A stretch of 15,899 bases of DNA from Verrucomicrobiota bacterium (GTDB taxonomy: Bacteria; Verrucomicrobiota; Kiritimatiellia; Kiritimatiellales; Tichowtungiaceae), in NCBI GenBank assembly GCA_030619095.1, contig JAUXCB010000006.1, forward strand, positions 1 through 15,899, written 5' to 3'. The position numbers and the translations under genes are program-made. The notes under the pieces are model-generated. The model worked only from the letters and a program-made list of their open reading frames with translations, was not told the DNA's origin and made no database searches. Positions 6,784 through 13,902 of this stretch are shown here, piece by piece. The first letter of the stretch is position 1, and every line of letters begins with the position of its first letter.

Positions 6784-7920
6784 CTAGATTTCAACCCGCC
6801 AGCCCAAATCGACCATATTCTGATCCCAGTCCGCAGCGCCGGTACTATAGGTTTTTTCGCTATGCTTCAGGCGCAGTTCCAAGGAGTTGAGTCGGTTGAT
6901 TTTATACCGAAACTCAGCAATAAGATCCATGCGCTCCTCATCGGACTTCCCGCCGCCGGTTTCGTTATCTCCTGCGTCGTATTGAGAGTCCACAAACCGG
7001 AGGGTCAATTTTGCCAGAATTTTTGCCGTTACATCATGCTGAACCCCTAAAAGGTACTCCTGAGTATTCCTCGCACCATAACTACTGTTTGCAGAGACAC
7101 CGTATTTCTGAGAGAAGCGCCCGGTAAAACGTGTTCTCGGCGAAGGTGAATAGGTTGCAGCAAGGGAGAATAAAGGGGCCATGTCCGAGCGGGAATCCGC
7201 CAGCGCACCGAAGTCCGGTTGCAGATAGGTGATTCCGCCCATAACGGTTCCCTGCCAGCTCTGATTGAAAGTGTGGTTCACCTCCAGCGAAACATCGGTC
7301 GAATCATACGATGTGTCACGGTTATCATATTCCAGCATACTGTGATGCAGTGCCAGTTTTGACCGGGTACGCTGAGGGCGAATATCGCGCGACCATGCCA
7401 CTCCTGCACCCACCATCGTGTAGTCCAGATCCTCAATCGTGCTGTCATTTCTCTGGAATCCATGATTAACCGACGCTTCAATCCGGTCTTTCTCATTTAC
7501 GATATAGGTTGAAACCAATCCTAAATCATTTTGGTAATATTTTTGACGCCCCCCGCTCGTTCCGGTTGTCCGGTCACGACTGATGAGTTTCTCGCTCAGC
7601 TGAAGGAGAAGACGGGGTGAAACCGAGTGGCTCAGTACGGCATAGAGATTGGGATAAAAATCATTTTCCCGATCCGTCCTTAAATTTAACTGGGATTTAA
7701 GCACAAGGTCGGTTCGATCAGAAAGCGCCGCATTGAATGCGAAATCAATGGTATCCCTTATGTAAGCTGAACCACCCGTACCGCCTGCGGTACGATAGAG
7801 GTTGTCGTCATAACCGACGCGCAACGTATTGATGATGCTGAATGGACGCTCTCCCTCGGCAAAAATCTGCCCGACGATCAGGCCTGTGAGGATGGGTATG
7901 AGAAGTTTCATTTTATTCAT
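6784..7920 (-). CDS. Outer-membrane beta-barrel protein of the exopolysaccharide operon
   Basis: A predicted secreted outer-membrane protein of 378 residues. Residues 1-21 form a signal peptide (MNKMKLLIPILTGLIVGQIFA). The rest is a run of amphipathic beta strands of alternating polar and hydrophobic residues (for example LVLKSQLNLRTD, AYIRDTIDFAFNAAL, AKLTLRFVDSQYD), ending in the strand MVDLGWRVEI. It recalls the putative beta-barrel porin families found in exopolysaccharide clusters, which may act as secretin or outer-membrane anchor for the short OPX protein; that role is inferred from context. I chose the ATG at 7920 because GGAGG lies five bases upstream and the signal peptide starts there; the in-frame ATG at 7968 would add 16 non-signal residues. 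It is upstream of the copolymerase/kinase gene in the operon. Confidence 0.8.
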   Translation of the reverse strand: MNKMKLLIPILTGLIVGQIFAEGERPFSIINTLRVGYDDNLYRTAGGTGGSAYIRDTIDFAFNAALSDRTDLVLKSQLNLRTDRENDFYPNLYAVLSHSVSPRLLLQLSEKLISRDRTTGTSGGRQKYYQNDLGLVSTYIVNEKDRIEASVNHGFQRNDSTIEDLDYTMVGAGVAWSRDIRPQRTRSKLALHHSMLEYDNRDTSYDSTDVSLEVNHTFNQSWQGTVMGGITYLQPDFGALADSRSDMAPLFSLAATYSPSPRTRFTGRFSQKYGVSANSSYGARNTQEYLLGVQHDVTAKILAKLTLRFVDSQYDAGDNETGGGKSDEERMDLIAEFRYKINRLNSLELRLKHSEKTYSTGAADWDQNMVDLGWRVEI

Positions 7921-7979
7921 TTTTTCCTCCATTAATTCTATTGGTTTTATGTTCCCGCCGTTCGGCATCCCTCCTGAAA

Positions 7980-8591
7980 TTAAATGCGTGTTGCGGCGCT
8001 GTCTCTGTCCCGAATTTTTCCAAAAGGAGCTACACTGTTTTCACCGGGTGCCACATCTGCGGCGGGATCAAAGGGATTGGGATCGCCGCCGCCCAGAGAC
8101 TTCGAGTCCTCTCCTCCGCCGAGCTGATCGTCACCACCCTGTTCACTTTCGCCCCCGCCGGCTTCTTTTCCCCCGCCGAGTTCGGCACGGTCGCCACCGC
8201 CACTAAGCAATGCTTCAGCGGTCGCAACCGTAAAGGCTGTAAGATCGGGCTGTTTTACAAAAAGTTGGCTGTGATTAATTGCGCTCCTGCTTAAATCAAG
8301 GTTCTCTGTGCCGCCAGCCAACATAACCGCAATGATTGTATAGCGCATAGCACCCTTATCACCTGTTGCCTCCGCCTCATTCAAAATGGCAACCAGCTGG
8401 GCTTGAATCTGCACCGGATCATCCGTCCCTGCATAGACAGCCTCCGCCGCCGCTTTCACGGTTGCACCGACCGCCTGAACCCCTTGGTCTGCAAGAATCT
8501 GGCTCAAGCCCAGATCTGCATGAGCAGAAAAAGCTAAAGATCCGGCAAGAAGAAGGATCCCGATAAACAGTTTTGTTACATTTTTAGTCAT
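7980..8591 (-). CDS. Secreted protein of unknown function with glycine-rich C-terminal half
   Basis: I do not recognise a family. The 203-residue product has a clear signal peptide (residues 1-25, ending FSAHA before D26) and a helical region (~28-120, with QAVGATVKAAAEAVYAG and QAQLVAILNEAEATGDKGAM). A low-complexity Gly/Glu/Asp segment follows at ~128-170, in which GGG repeats five to six times between acidic residues (SGGGDRAELGGGKEAGGG and onward). There are no membrane segments beyond the signal and no cysteines. A GGAGAT Shine-Dalgarno lies about seven bases before the ATG. It sits 17 bases after another secreted unknown and 59 bases before the beta-barrel gene, in one operon with the exopolysaccharide export genes. 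A periplasmic or extracellular matrix-associated role is inference from position. Confidence 0.75.
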   Translation of the reverse strand: MTKNVTKLFIGILLLAGSLAFSAHADLGLSQILADQGVQAVGATVKAAAEAVYAGTDDPVQIQAQLVAILNEAEATGDKGAMRYTIIAVMLAGGTENLDLSRSAINHSQLFVKQPDLTAFTVATAEALLSGGGDRAELGGGKEAGGGESEQGGDDQLGGGEDSKSLGGGDPNPFDPAADVAPGENSVAPFGKIRDRDSAATRI

Positions 8592-8608
8592 TTTTATCTC
8601 CTGCTTTA

Positions 8609-9064
8609 TTAACCATTGCCAAAAAAACGTTGCACCTCTGGAAGGCTTCCTTTTTCCATTCGGTGGACAAACTTTCTCCAGAGGAATATGGAATCTACAT
8701 CATTCAGCAAACAATAGTCAACCCATGTTTTAATATCTATCGGTTTTTTTATGCACCCATTTTCGAGATCGGCCTCGCCCAGAAAAAGCAGTGTGGACTG
8801 CCCAACTACCCGTGCAAAATCCTCCTGAGTCACCTTGGCCTCCGAATCCATTAAATCGAACAGCGAAAAGCAAACCCCCTTGCGGTTAAGAAAGGCCGCG
8901 CACTGCTCCAGAGAGGCATCGCCCGCCACATCACTCTTAAAATATCCCTTTGCCAAAAGAACTGCCAGATCGGCAAAGGTCGGCGGAGCCGCAAGCGTCT
9001 CCGTCAGAAACCCGCTCATAAGCAGAATCGGTAGAAAAAAATAGTTAGAAAATTTCTTCTTCAT
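8609..9064 (-). CDS. Small secreted protein of unknown function, first gene of the exopolysaccharide operon
   Basis: I do not recognise a family. The 151-residue product starts with a signal peptide (MKKKFSNYFFLPILLMSGFL, cleavage near residues 24-26, TLAAPP). The mature part has four cysteines (about positions 55, 65, 104 and 118), an even number that allows two disulfides in the periplasm. A predicted helical stretch includes TFADLAVLLAKGYFKSD and VTQEDFARVVGQSTLLF. No transmembrane segment follows the signal. It is the first gene of a five-gene minus-strand operon. No strong Shine-Dalgarno is seen close to the ATG: AGGAG lies about 17 bases away. The 101-base divergent spacer to rnhC shows no convincing promoter for this gene. 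Confidence 0.7.
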   Translation of the reverse strand: MKKKFSNYFFLPILLMSGFLTETLAAPPTFADLAVLLAKGYFKSDVAGDASLEQCAAFLNRKGVCFSLFDLMDSEAKVTQEDFARVVGQSTLLFLGEADLENGCIKKPIDIKTWVDYCLLNDVDSIFLWRKFVHRMEKGSLPEVQRFFGNG

Positions 9065-9165
9065 AAAACAGAACGAAACCTACTCCTATTTAAAAACTAC
9101 CTCAACTTTTAAATTCGACCCTATTTGCTTTCCCAAAACGATATCTCTGCTAAAAATACCCCGCA

Positions 9166-10128
9166 ATGAAGCAAAACTCCTACACCATCGTTCTCTCGCC
9201 AGATCAGCAGAAAAAACTGATCTCCCTTCTTTCCAACCCAAAATACAAGGCGGTTCAGGTTCCCCACACCCAGGTCGCCGCAGCCGCCGAAAACTGCCGC
9301 ATCAATCTCTACAACTCCGGCAAATGTCTGGTTCAAGGGAAAGGGGCTGAAGAGTGGATCACCTTTACTCTGGAGCCGGAAGTCACCGGAGAAGCCCGCC
9401 TGGGTTACGAAGCCGTTCTCGACCCCGAAAGCATTCAGCCCCATATGGGCATTGATGAGAGCGGCAAAGGCGATCTCTTCGGCCCCCTCGTCATCGCCTC
9501 TGTCTACACCGACGAAAAAACGGTTGAAATTCTTCGGGAGATCGGGGCCAAAGACAGCAAGCGCATCTCCAGCGACCGCGTCGCCCTGCAACTGGCCTCA
9601 GACATCCGGAAAAAACTGGATGGGAAATTCGCCATTGTCACCCTCGGCATGGAGGCCTACAACCGCATGTATGCCAGCATGAAGAACGTCAACCGCATCC
9701 TCGCATGGGGACATGCCCGCGCCATCGAAAATCTGCTCGAAAAAGTGCCGGACTGCCCACGCGCACTCTCCGACAAATTCGGGCCGACCCACCGCATCGA
9801 AAGCGCGCTGATGAAAAATGGGAAAAAGATAAAAATGGATCAGCGCACCAAGGCGGAATCCGACCCGGCGGTCGCGGCGGCCTCCATCCTTGCGCGCGCA
9901 GCCTTTTTAAACGCCCTTCGAAACATGGAAAAAACATTCGGTATCGAAACCGTTCCCAAAGGCTGCTCTTCTAAGGTAAAGCAAATCGCAACCGAACTCG
10001 TTGCCGACCAAGGCCCCGGCATCCTGCTCAAAACCTGCAAATGCCATTTCCGAACCACCGACCAAGTTCTTGCAGCCAACGGCTACACCCGCGCGGATCT
10101 TCCATGCAGCGCTTCATCCAAAAACTAA
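9166..10128 (+). CDS. rnhC: Ribonuclease HIII
   Basis: It degrades the RNA strand of RNA-DNA hybrids in the cytoplasm (primer removal, R-loop clearance). The 320-residue length and layout are those of RNase HIII rather than HII: an N-terminal TBP-like substrate-binding domain (~1-90) precedes the RNase H fold. Catalytic residues are visible in GIDESGKGDLFGP (Asp97, Glu98), LSDKFG (Asp203 or thereabouts) and ESDPAVAAASILARAAF (Asp near 233). A conserved DSKRIS element lies at ~130-135. The GxGDxFGP form of the first motif separates it from RNase HII. No Shine-Dalgarno precedes the ATG. The 3' end overlaps the next gene's chosen start by 25 bases, so the two are probably co-transcribed. Confidence 0.95.
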   Translation: MKQNSYTIVLSPDQQKKLISLLSNPKYKAVQVPHTQVAAAAENCRINLYNSGKCLVQGKGAEEWITFTLEPEVTGEARLGYEAVLDPESIQPHMGIDESGKGDLFGPLVIASVYTDEKTVEILREIGAKDSKRISSDRVALQLASDIRKKLDGKFAIVTLGMEAYNRMYASMKNVNRILAWGHARAIENLLEKVPDCPRALSDKFGPTHRIESALMKNGKKIKMDQRTKAESDPAVAAASILARAAFLNALRNMEKTFGIETVPKGCSSKVKQIATELVADQGPGILLKTCKCHFRTTDQVLAANGYTRADLPCSASSKN

Positions 10129-11837
10129 AAACAGAGAGGGCCGCGCTACTGATCTGTTTTGCGCTGGCCATGATGGTATGGGGAGTTTTCGGGCAGACGC
10201 TCCGGCATGAGTTCGTCAACTTCGATGACAACCGGTATGTGTATGAGAATCCGGATGTCCCGCTCGGCCTGAGCCGGGCCGGCACCGCTCGGGCGTTTAC
10301 GCAACGCTATGTCGGCATCTGGCTCCCGCTGACAATGCTTTCCTATCAACTCGACCATGAACTATCCGGAATGAATCCCTCCGCATTTCACCGGACAAAT
10401 GTTCTACTTCACGGGGCAGTGGTTCTCGCCCTGTTTTTGGTGCTTCGCTCCATGACAGGATCGCTCTGGCGGAGTGCCTTCGTTGCCGCGCTGTTCGCCA
10501 TTCATCCACTTCGGGCAGAATCCGTCGCATGGATCTCCGAACGGAAGGATCTCTTGAGTGGCCTCTTTTTTATGCTAACGCTGGGGGCGTATGCACACCA
10601 CGCGCGGGTGGAGAGAAGTCAAGAGCGGATGGCCGTCGGGCGTTATCTACTGGTGGTTTTGTTGTTCGCACTAGGATTGCTGTCCAAGCCGATGCTGGTC
10701 ACACTGCCTTTTGTCCTGTTATTGCTCGATTTCTGGCCGCTAGCCCGAGTTGAACCCGTTGGAGCAAGAAAACTGCTCCTTGAAAAAGCTCCTCTTTTTC
10801 TTCTCTCGGCTATTTTTTGCGCAGTCGCGGTCTGGACGCAGAGAGATACGGTGACGACGAATGCGGACGTGACATTTCTCTGGCGTCTCGGAAACGCGGC
10901 GGTCTCTTACGCGGTCTACATCAAACAAATGATCGTGCCGCTCAGGCTCTCCATGCTTTATCCTCATCCGGGCACAGGACTCCCCCTCTGGCAGGTTTCG
11001 GCATCGCTCCTTCTTCTGACGACGATCTCGCTGACAACAATTTTCTTCTGGAGAAAACGTCCTTATCTGATGGTCGGCTGGCTCTGGTATCTGGGCATGC
11101 TGATTCCCGTTATCGGCATCAAACAGGTGGGTATTCACGCTCATGCGGACCGCTACACCTATTTGCCGCAGATTGGCCTCTACATTCTTATTGCATGGGG
11201 AGCGACAGAACTCTCTGCGCGCTGGCGAAACCACCGCATCATACTCACCGCCACGGCAATAGCGGTTCTTACCGGACTAGGCGTAACGGCCTGGGTTCAG
11301 ACATCGCACTGGCAAAACGGCGAGGCGCTTTGGTCACATACACTGGCTCACACTCAGGACAACAGGATTGCCAACTACAACCTGGCGAAGGCACTGGAGA
11401 GGCACGGCAAAATCGAAATGGCCATCGAGCAGTACCGGCGCGCCCTGCGGGTCTGGCCGGAGGACGTGGATGCGATGATCAATCTGGGGTGCGTCTTGGC
11501 GGAGCAGAACCAGTTTAAAACAGCCTCCGAACTCTTCCGGCGCGCGCTGGAAATCAAGCCGGACTCCCCGGAGGCCCACACAGATTTGGGCATTGTTTTG
11601 GCGAAACAAGGGGAGAGCAAACCCGCTATTGAGCATTTTAAGCAGGCACTGAAAAAAAAACCGGATTATCCGGAAGCCCACCTTCATCTGGGCCTTGCTC
11701 TGGCAAAACAGGGGCGGGTTGACGACGCCCTGTTTCACCTTCAACAGGCGTGGAAAATCGCCCCGGACAGCGCGACAGGTCAATACAGCCTGAAAGTGGC
11801 ACAGAAAGTACTCCAGGAGGGGATGCCGCTTCGCTGA
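10104..11837 (+). CDS. Multispanning GT-C-like membrane protein with C-terminal TPRs (TMTC-type)
   Basis: A 577-residue inner-membrane protein. The N-terminal ~400 residues contain about ten or more hydrophobic segments. The first loop carries VNFDDNRYVYENP (~39-51), the acidic pair typical of GT-C glycosyltransferases, and HPLRAESVAWISERKDLLSG (~134-153) and HADRYTYLP are hallmarks of the TMTC-like family. About four TPR units follow, from residue ~430 to the end (YNLAKALERHGKIEMAIEQY, INLGCVLAEQNQFKTASELF and two more). Eukaryotic TMTC proteins are O-mannosyltransferases; transfer of a sugar from a lipid donor to an exported protein is inference for this bacterial relative. I chose ATG 10104 because the membrane domain begins there; ATG 10041 adds 21 residues that lie within the rnhC coding region in another frame. 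Confidence 0.8.
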   Translation: MQRFIQKLKTERAALLICFALAMMVWGVFGQTLRHEFVNFDDNRYVYENPDVPLGLSRAGTARAFTQRYVGIWLPLTMLSYQLDHELSGMNPSAFHRTNVLLHGAVVLALFLVLRSMTGSLWRSAFVAALFAIHPLRAESVAWISERKDLLSGLFFMLTLGAYAHHARVERSQERMAVGRYLLVVLLFALGLLSKPMLVTLPFVLLLLDFWPLARVEPVGARKLLLEKAPLFLLSAIFCAVAVWTQRDTVTTNADVTFLWRLGNAAVSYAVYIKQMIVPLRLSMLYPHPGTGLPLWQVSASLLLLTTISLTTIFFWRKRPYLMVGWLWYLGMLIPVIGIKQVGIHAHADRYTYLPQIGLYILIAWGATELSARWRNHRIILTATAIAVLTGLGVTAWVQTSHWQNGEALWSHTLAHTQDNRIANYNLAKALERHGKIEMAIEQYRRALRVWPEDVDAMINLGCVLAEQNQFKTASELFRRALEIKPDSPEAHTDLGIVLAKQGESKPAIEHFKQALKKKPDYPEAHLHLGLALAKQGRVDDALFHLQQAWKIAPDSATGQYSLKVAQKVLQEGMPLR

Positions 11838-11909
11838 CCCATAAAAAAGGTCAAGCACCTCCCCGCCAGCATCACTGTGTGCCGAACGTGTTTTTGAAAA
11901 TAGATGCAA

Positions 11910-12050
11910 CTACGGCAGGTCGAGACAAAGCAGCCCGGCCATCAGCAATGCGACAAAGACCGTGTAGGTCAAAAACATCGTTTCCTTATAGAGGGATCTC
12001 CGGGGCCTCCCCGCGCACGTGCCGGATGGAACCTCAAACAGACTCGTCAA
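11910..12050 (-). CDS. Candidate 46-residue single-pass membrane protein
   Basis: A short open frame not explained by any larger gene. TTG at 12050 is preceded by GGAAGGGG (12060-12053) two bases upstream, which is close spacing, and by a promoter whose start site would be about 18 bases further up. The N-terminal part (SLFEVPSGTCAGRPRRSLYK) is hydrophilic with an Arg-Arg pair, then comes a hydrophobic span at residues ~26-43 (FLTYTVFVALLMAGLLCL), and the frame ends at TAG 11912-11910. An internal ATG at 11978, with its own AAGGAA Shine-Dalgarno, would give only the 22-residue hydrophobic part. The topology would be N-in, C-out by the positive-inside rule. Function is unknown; a small regulatory membrane peptide and a type I toxin-like peptide are both possible. 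Expression is not proved by sequence. Confidence 0.45.
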   Translation of the reverse strand: MTSLFEVPSGTCAGRPRRSLYKETMFLTYTVFVALLMAGLLCLDLP

Positions 12051-12074
12051 AACCCCTTCCTGAAAACCACGCGA

Positions 12075-12104
12075 TTTATAAAGAATTTAGCAAATTAGTG
12101 TAAA
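12075..12104 (-). promoter_or_regulatory. Candidate sigma-70 promoter for the small membrane-protein gene
   Basis: Minus strand: -35 TTTACA (12104-12099) and -10 TATAAA (12080-12075) with an 18-base spacer, in an A/T-rich stretch just downstream of a terminator. The predicted start near 12068 gives a leader of about 18 nt before the TTG, or 90 nt before the internal ATG. Confidence 0.5.
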
Positions 12105-12120
12105 GCCTCGCCTGCCCTCT

Positions 12121-12150
12121 TATAAAAAGCCCCGTCATTCGACGGGGCTT
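12121..12150 (-). terminator. Rho-independent terminator after the sigma-factor operon
   Basis: A perfect ten-base-pair stem AAGCCCCGTC / GACGGGGCTT with an ATTC loop (12127-12150), followed on the minus strand by TTTTTATA through the A-rich stem foot and flank. It lies 44 bases after the stop of the secreted coiled-coil gene and upstream of the small membrane-protein promoter, separating the two units. Confidence 0.88.
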
Positions 12151-12194
12151 ACAAGCCCTTCCTTCCGCTCGTAAAACCGGGAGGAACAGAGGGT

Positions 12195-12734
12195 TTATTC
12201 TGCAGGAAGCGCTGGAGCTTTTTTGCGCGAAGCACCTTTCGGACGTTTTCCTCCAGGTTTTTTTCCTTCAGGCCGTTCCGGCTTCTTCCCGGCAAGCAGG
12301 TTCTCCACCTGCTGCTCAATCCGCTGCCCCTTGTTCTTCTCCGCCTCAGCAAGGCGTTCTCTCATTTTTTCAACGCCCTGCTCCGCTTTTTCGAGCCGCT
12401 TACGGAACCCGGCATGCATTCTTTCCGAACCTTCGGTCAGCTTCGCGCGCAACTCGTCAACCAGTGCGGCTTTTTTCGCCGGGTCGGTTTCGTTCCGGGC
12501 CGTTTCCGCAAGCTTATGAACCGCCTCGCGTTCAGCTCTAATTTTCTGCAACTTCGCGCGCTTCTCCTCGCTCATCCGCGGGCGTTTACGTTGCGCGTCC
12601 GGGCCACCCCGCACGGGACGTTCAATCGCCGGTTGCTCGTCGGTTTTCTCATTGGATCCGAACGACCACCAAGCTGCCGAAGCACTACTGGCCGTAAAGA
12701 CTGCAATCAATGTATATAGCATCCACTTCTTCAT
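12195..12734 (-). CDS. Secreted basic coiled-coil protein in the ECF sigma operon
   Basis: The 179-residue product has a signal peptide (MKKWMLYTLIAVFTASSASA, cleavage near Ala21) and a long charged helical, probably coiled-coil, region at ~53-147 rich in Lys, Glu and Arg (KLQKIRAEREAVHKL, FRKRLEKAEQGVEKMRERL). The tail is basic and rich in Pro, Gly and Lys (~150-179). I chose the ATG at 12734 for its AGGAGA six bases upstream and the signal peptide; the longer frame to 12812 adds 26 residues without signal character. Position after an ECF sigma and its anti-sigma recalls periplasmic sensor or chaperone proteins of the Spy/CpxP/CnrX type, and the helical make-up fits, but I see no LTxxQ motif and no clear homology. 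The periplasmic location is well supported; the role is inference. Confidence 0.75.
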   Translation of the reverse strand: MKKWMLYTLIAVFTASSASAAWWSFGSNEKTDEQPAIERPVRGGPDAQRKRPRMSEEKRAKLQKIRAEREAVHKLAETARNETDPAKKAALVDELRAKLTEGSERMHAGFRKRLEKAEQGVEKMRERLAEAEKNKGQRIEQQVENLLAGKKPERPEGKKPGGKRPKGASRKKAPALPAE

Positions 12735-12753
12735 CGTTCTCTCCTTTTCTTGT

Positions 12754-12788
12754 CCTGTGGAATAAGGCCGCAGGCCGTACTCCACGGG
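12754..12788 (-). promoter_or_regulatory. Intercistronic stem-loop between the anti-sigma and secreted-protein genes
   Basis: In the 58-base gap, CCTGTGGA and TCCACGGG pair with one mismatch, and an inner GGCC-GCA-GGCC stem lies between them. No U-run follows. It ends 20 bases before the ATG of the secreted protein and could set its expression relative to the sigma and anti-sigma genes by stabilising the 3' segment or acting as an attenuator. Confidence 0.45.
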
Positions 12789-12792
12789 ATGG

Positions 12793-13227
12793 TTACATCT
12801 CCATGATGTCAATCGGATCGCCTGATATGGCCAGGATCAGGCTCTCCAGCTCAATCAGATCCTCTTCGAACTGCTCGTTCCACACGTCCATCCCCGACTT
12901 CATAACGGTCACCGGAGTCGACGAGGTCTGATTAAAATCCAAGGTGCTGACCAGCAGTGTCAGGCAGGCCGCCATGGCCAGAATCGGTTTCCAAACTCTG
13001 GAAGGCAGCAAAATGGATCGGCGTTCTTTGCGCAACCGCGCGGCAATCTTTGTGGCCGCCCACGGCGAAGGCTCCGCTCCCGATTCCGGGATTGACGCGC
13101 ACAGCGCATTCAACTCCTCGCGACCGGCCTGCGCTTCGGGGCAGGCATCCAACAACCGCTGGTGCCGGGGAGACAGTTCGCCGGACTGCTCAAGCAACAG
13201 CCATTTTTCTAGTTTCTTTGTTTTCAT
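12793..13227 (-). CDS. Probable membrane-bound anti-sigma factor
   Basis: A 144-residue protein whose ATG overlaps the stop of the ECF sigma gene (ATGA), the usual arrangement for a cognate anti-sigma factor. The N-terminal cytoplasmic part (~1-75) is helical and charged and would bind the sigma factor; one hydrophobic segment lies at ~79-96 (WKPILAMAACLTLLVST); the C-terminal ~45 residues are periplasmic and acidic (WNEQFEEDLIELESLILAI). The N-terminal domain has no HxxxCxxC zinc motif, only isolated cysteines near residues 29 and 43, so it would not be a zinc-binding anti-sigma factor. GGAGG lies seven bases before the start, inside the sigma gene. The identity rests on context and topology rather than recognised sequence similarity. 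Confidence 0.75.
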   Translation of the reverse strand: MKTKKLEKWLLLEQSGELSPRHQRLLDACPEAQAGREELNALCASIPESGAEPSPWAATKIAARLRKERRSILLPSRVWKPILAMAACLTLLVSTLDFNQTSSTPVTVMKSGMDVWNEQFEEDLIELESLILAISGDPIDIMEM

Positions 13228-13808
13228 ATCCCCACCTCCTGCAACTCCCGATATTCATTCACCAGCTCTTTACGAAGCTTGGACACCGCATACTGCATAC
13301 GGGCCAGCGCGGTATTGATGGAACATTTTTGAATTTTAGCAATTTCCTTGAAAGAGAGATTCGCCTGCATTCGAAGCCAGAACACCTCGCGTTGTTCAAG
13401 CGGCAGATTGGATGCGGCCGCCTCGATCCGGCGCCCCAGCGCGTGCCCGCCGGTTTCCGCCGCCGGACTGAGCGCCGACCCGGCCAGACGCTCGCTCAGC
13501 GGCACCCCGTCTTCATGTGCCGGAGTCTCCAGCGAAACAACCGGTTTGCGACGCCGCACACGGTCAATCATCAGGTTGTGCGCAATGCGGAACAACCAGC
13601 TGAGCAAATTCTTTTGACGGTACCGGTTCATATTCTTAATGGCCCTCACCCAAACCTCCTGGAACACCTCGTCGGCATCTTCTCGACCCTCCGAGAACTT
13701 ATAAATAAACCCGAACAGCGGCCCTTTGTATCGCTCAACCAATTCCCCGAGAGCCTCGGTGTCGCCGTTGCGATATGCTACCAGTAATATTGCATCATCT
13801 TGATCCAT
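13224..13808 (-). CDS. ECF-type RNA polymerase sigma factor
   Basis: A 194-residue extracytoplasmic-function sigma factor with region 2 at ~22-88 (LVERYKGPLFGFIYKF, DADEVFQEVWVRAIKNMNRY, LSWLFRIAHNLMIDRVRRRK) and region 4 at ~135-182 (LPLEQREVFWLRMQANLSFKEIA, INTALARMQYAVSKLRKEL). No region 1 or 3 is present. It would direct polymerase to a small regulon, held in check by the membrane protein that follows. I chose ATG 13808, where homology begins; the upstream TTG at 13838 adds ten unconserved residues. Its Shine-Dalgarno (GAGGAAG) is about ten bases from the ATG. The linker between regions 2 and 4 is rather long (~45 residues). No autoregulated ECF promoter could be identified with confidence. 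Confidence 0.93.
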   Translation of the reverse strand: MDQDDAILLVAYRNGDTEALGELVERYKGPLFGFIYKFSEGREDADEVFQEVWVRAIKNMNRYRQKNLLSWLFRIAHNLMIDRVRRRKPVVSLETPAHEDGVPLSERLAGSALSPAAETGGHALGRRIEAAASNLPLEQREVFWLRMQANLSFKEIAKIQKCSINTALARMQYAVSKLRKELVNEYRELQEVGI

Positions 13809-13864
13809 TGAGCTTTTCTTCCTCGTGCCGAGTTTCAATCAAATAACGGGCTCCGGTTACTTTT

Positions 13865-13894
13865 ATTGTATCTGCCGGCGGATTTTTATGAAAA
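13865..13894 (-). promoter_or_regulatory. Weak candidate promoter of the sigma-factor operon
   Basis: Minus strand: TTTTCA (13894-13889) and TACAAT (13870-13865) with an 18-base spacer, in the 94-base gap after the M50-like gene. It would give a leader of about 50 nt. The -35 box matches consensus at four of six positions, so this is tentative. Confidence 0.3.
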
Positions 13895-13902
13895 CCGATC
13901 CT

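Noticed and set aside
7921..7968. Longer start (ATG 7968) for the beta-barrel protein
   Set aside because: It adds 16 residues without signal character; the ATG at 7920 has GGAGG at ideal spacing and starts the signal peptide.
9065..9165. Sigma-54 or sigma-70 promoter for the exopolysaccharide operon or rnhC
   Set aside because: No GG-N10-GC pair of -24/-12 type and no -35/-10 pair with 16-18 base spacing was convincing in either direction.
11838..11859. TGACCC-ATAAAAAA-GGTCA repeat after the TMTC-type gene as a terminator
   Set aside because: The stem has five pairs and no T-run on the plus strand; on the minus strand only a four-base stem (AGGT/ACCT) precedes T6, too weak to call.
12957..13787. 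276-codon open frame on the plus strand opposite the sigma and anti-sigma genes
   Set aside because: It spans two clear minus-strand genes with sigma regions 2 and 4 and has no Shine-Dalgarno or domain pattern.
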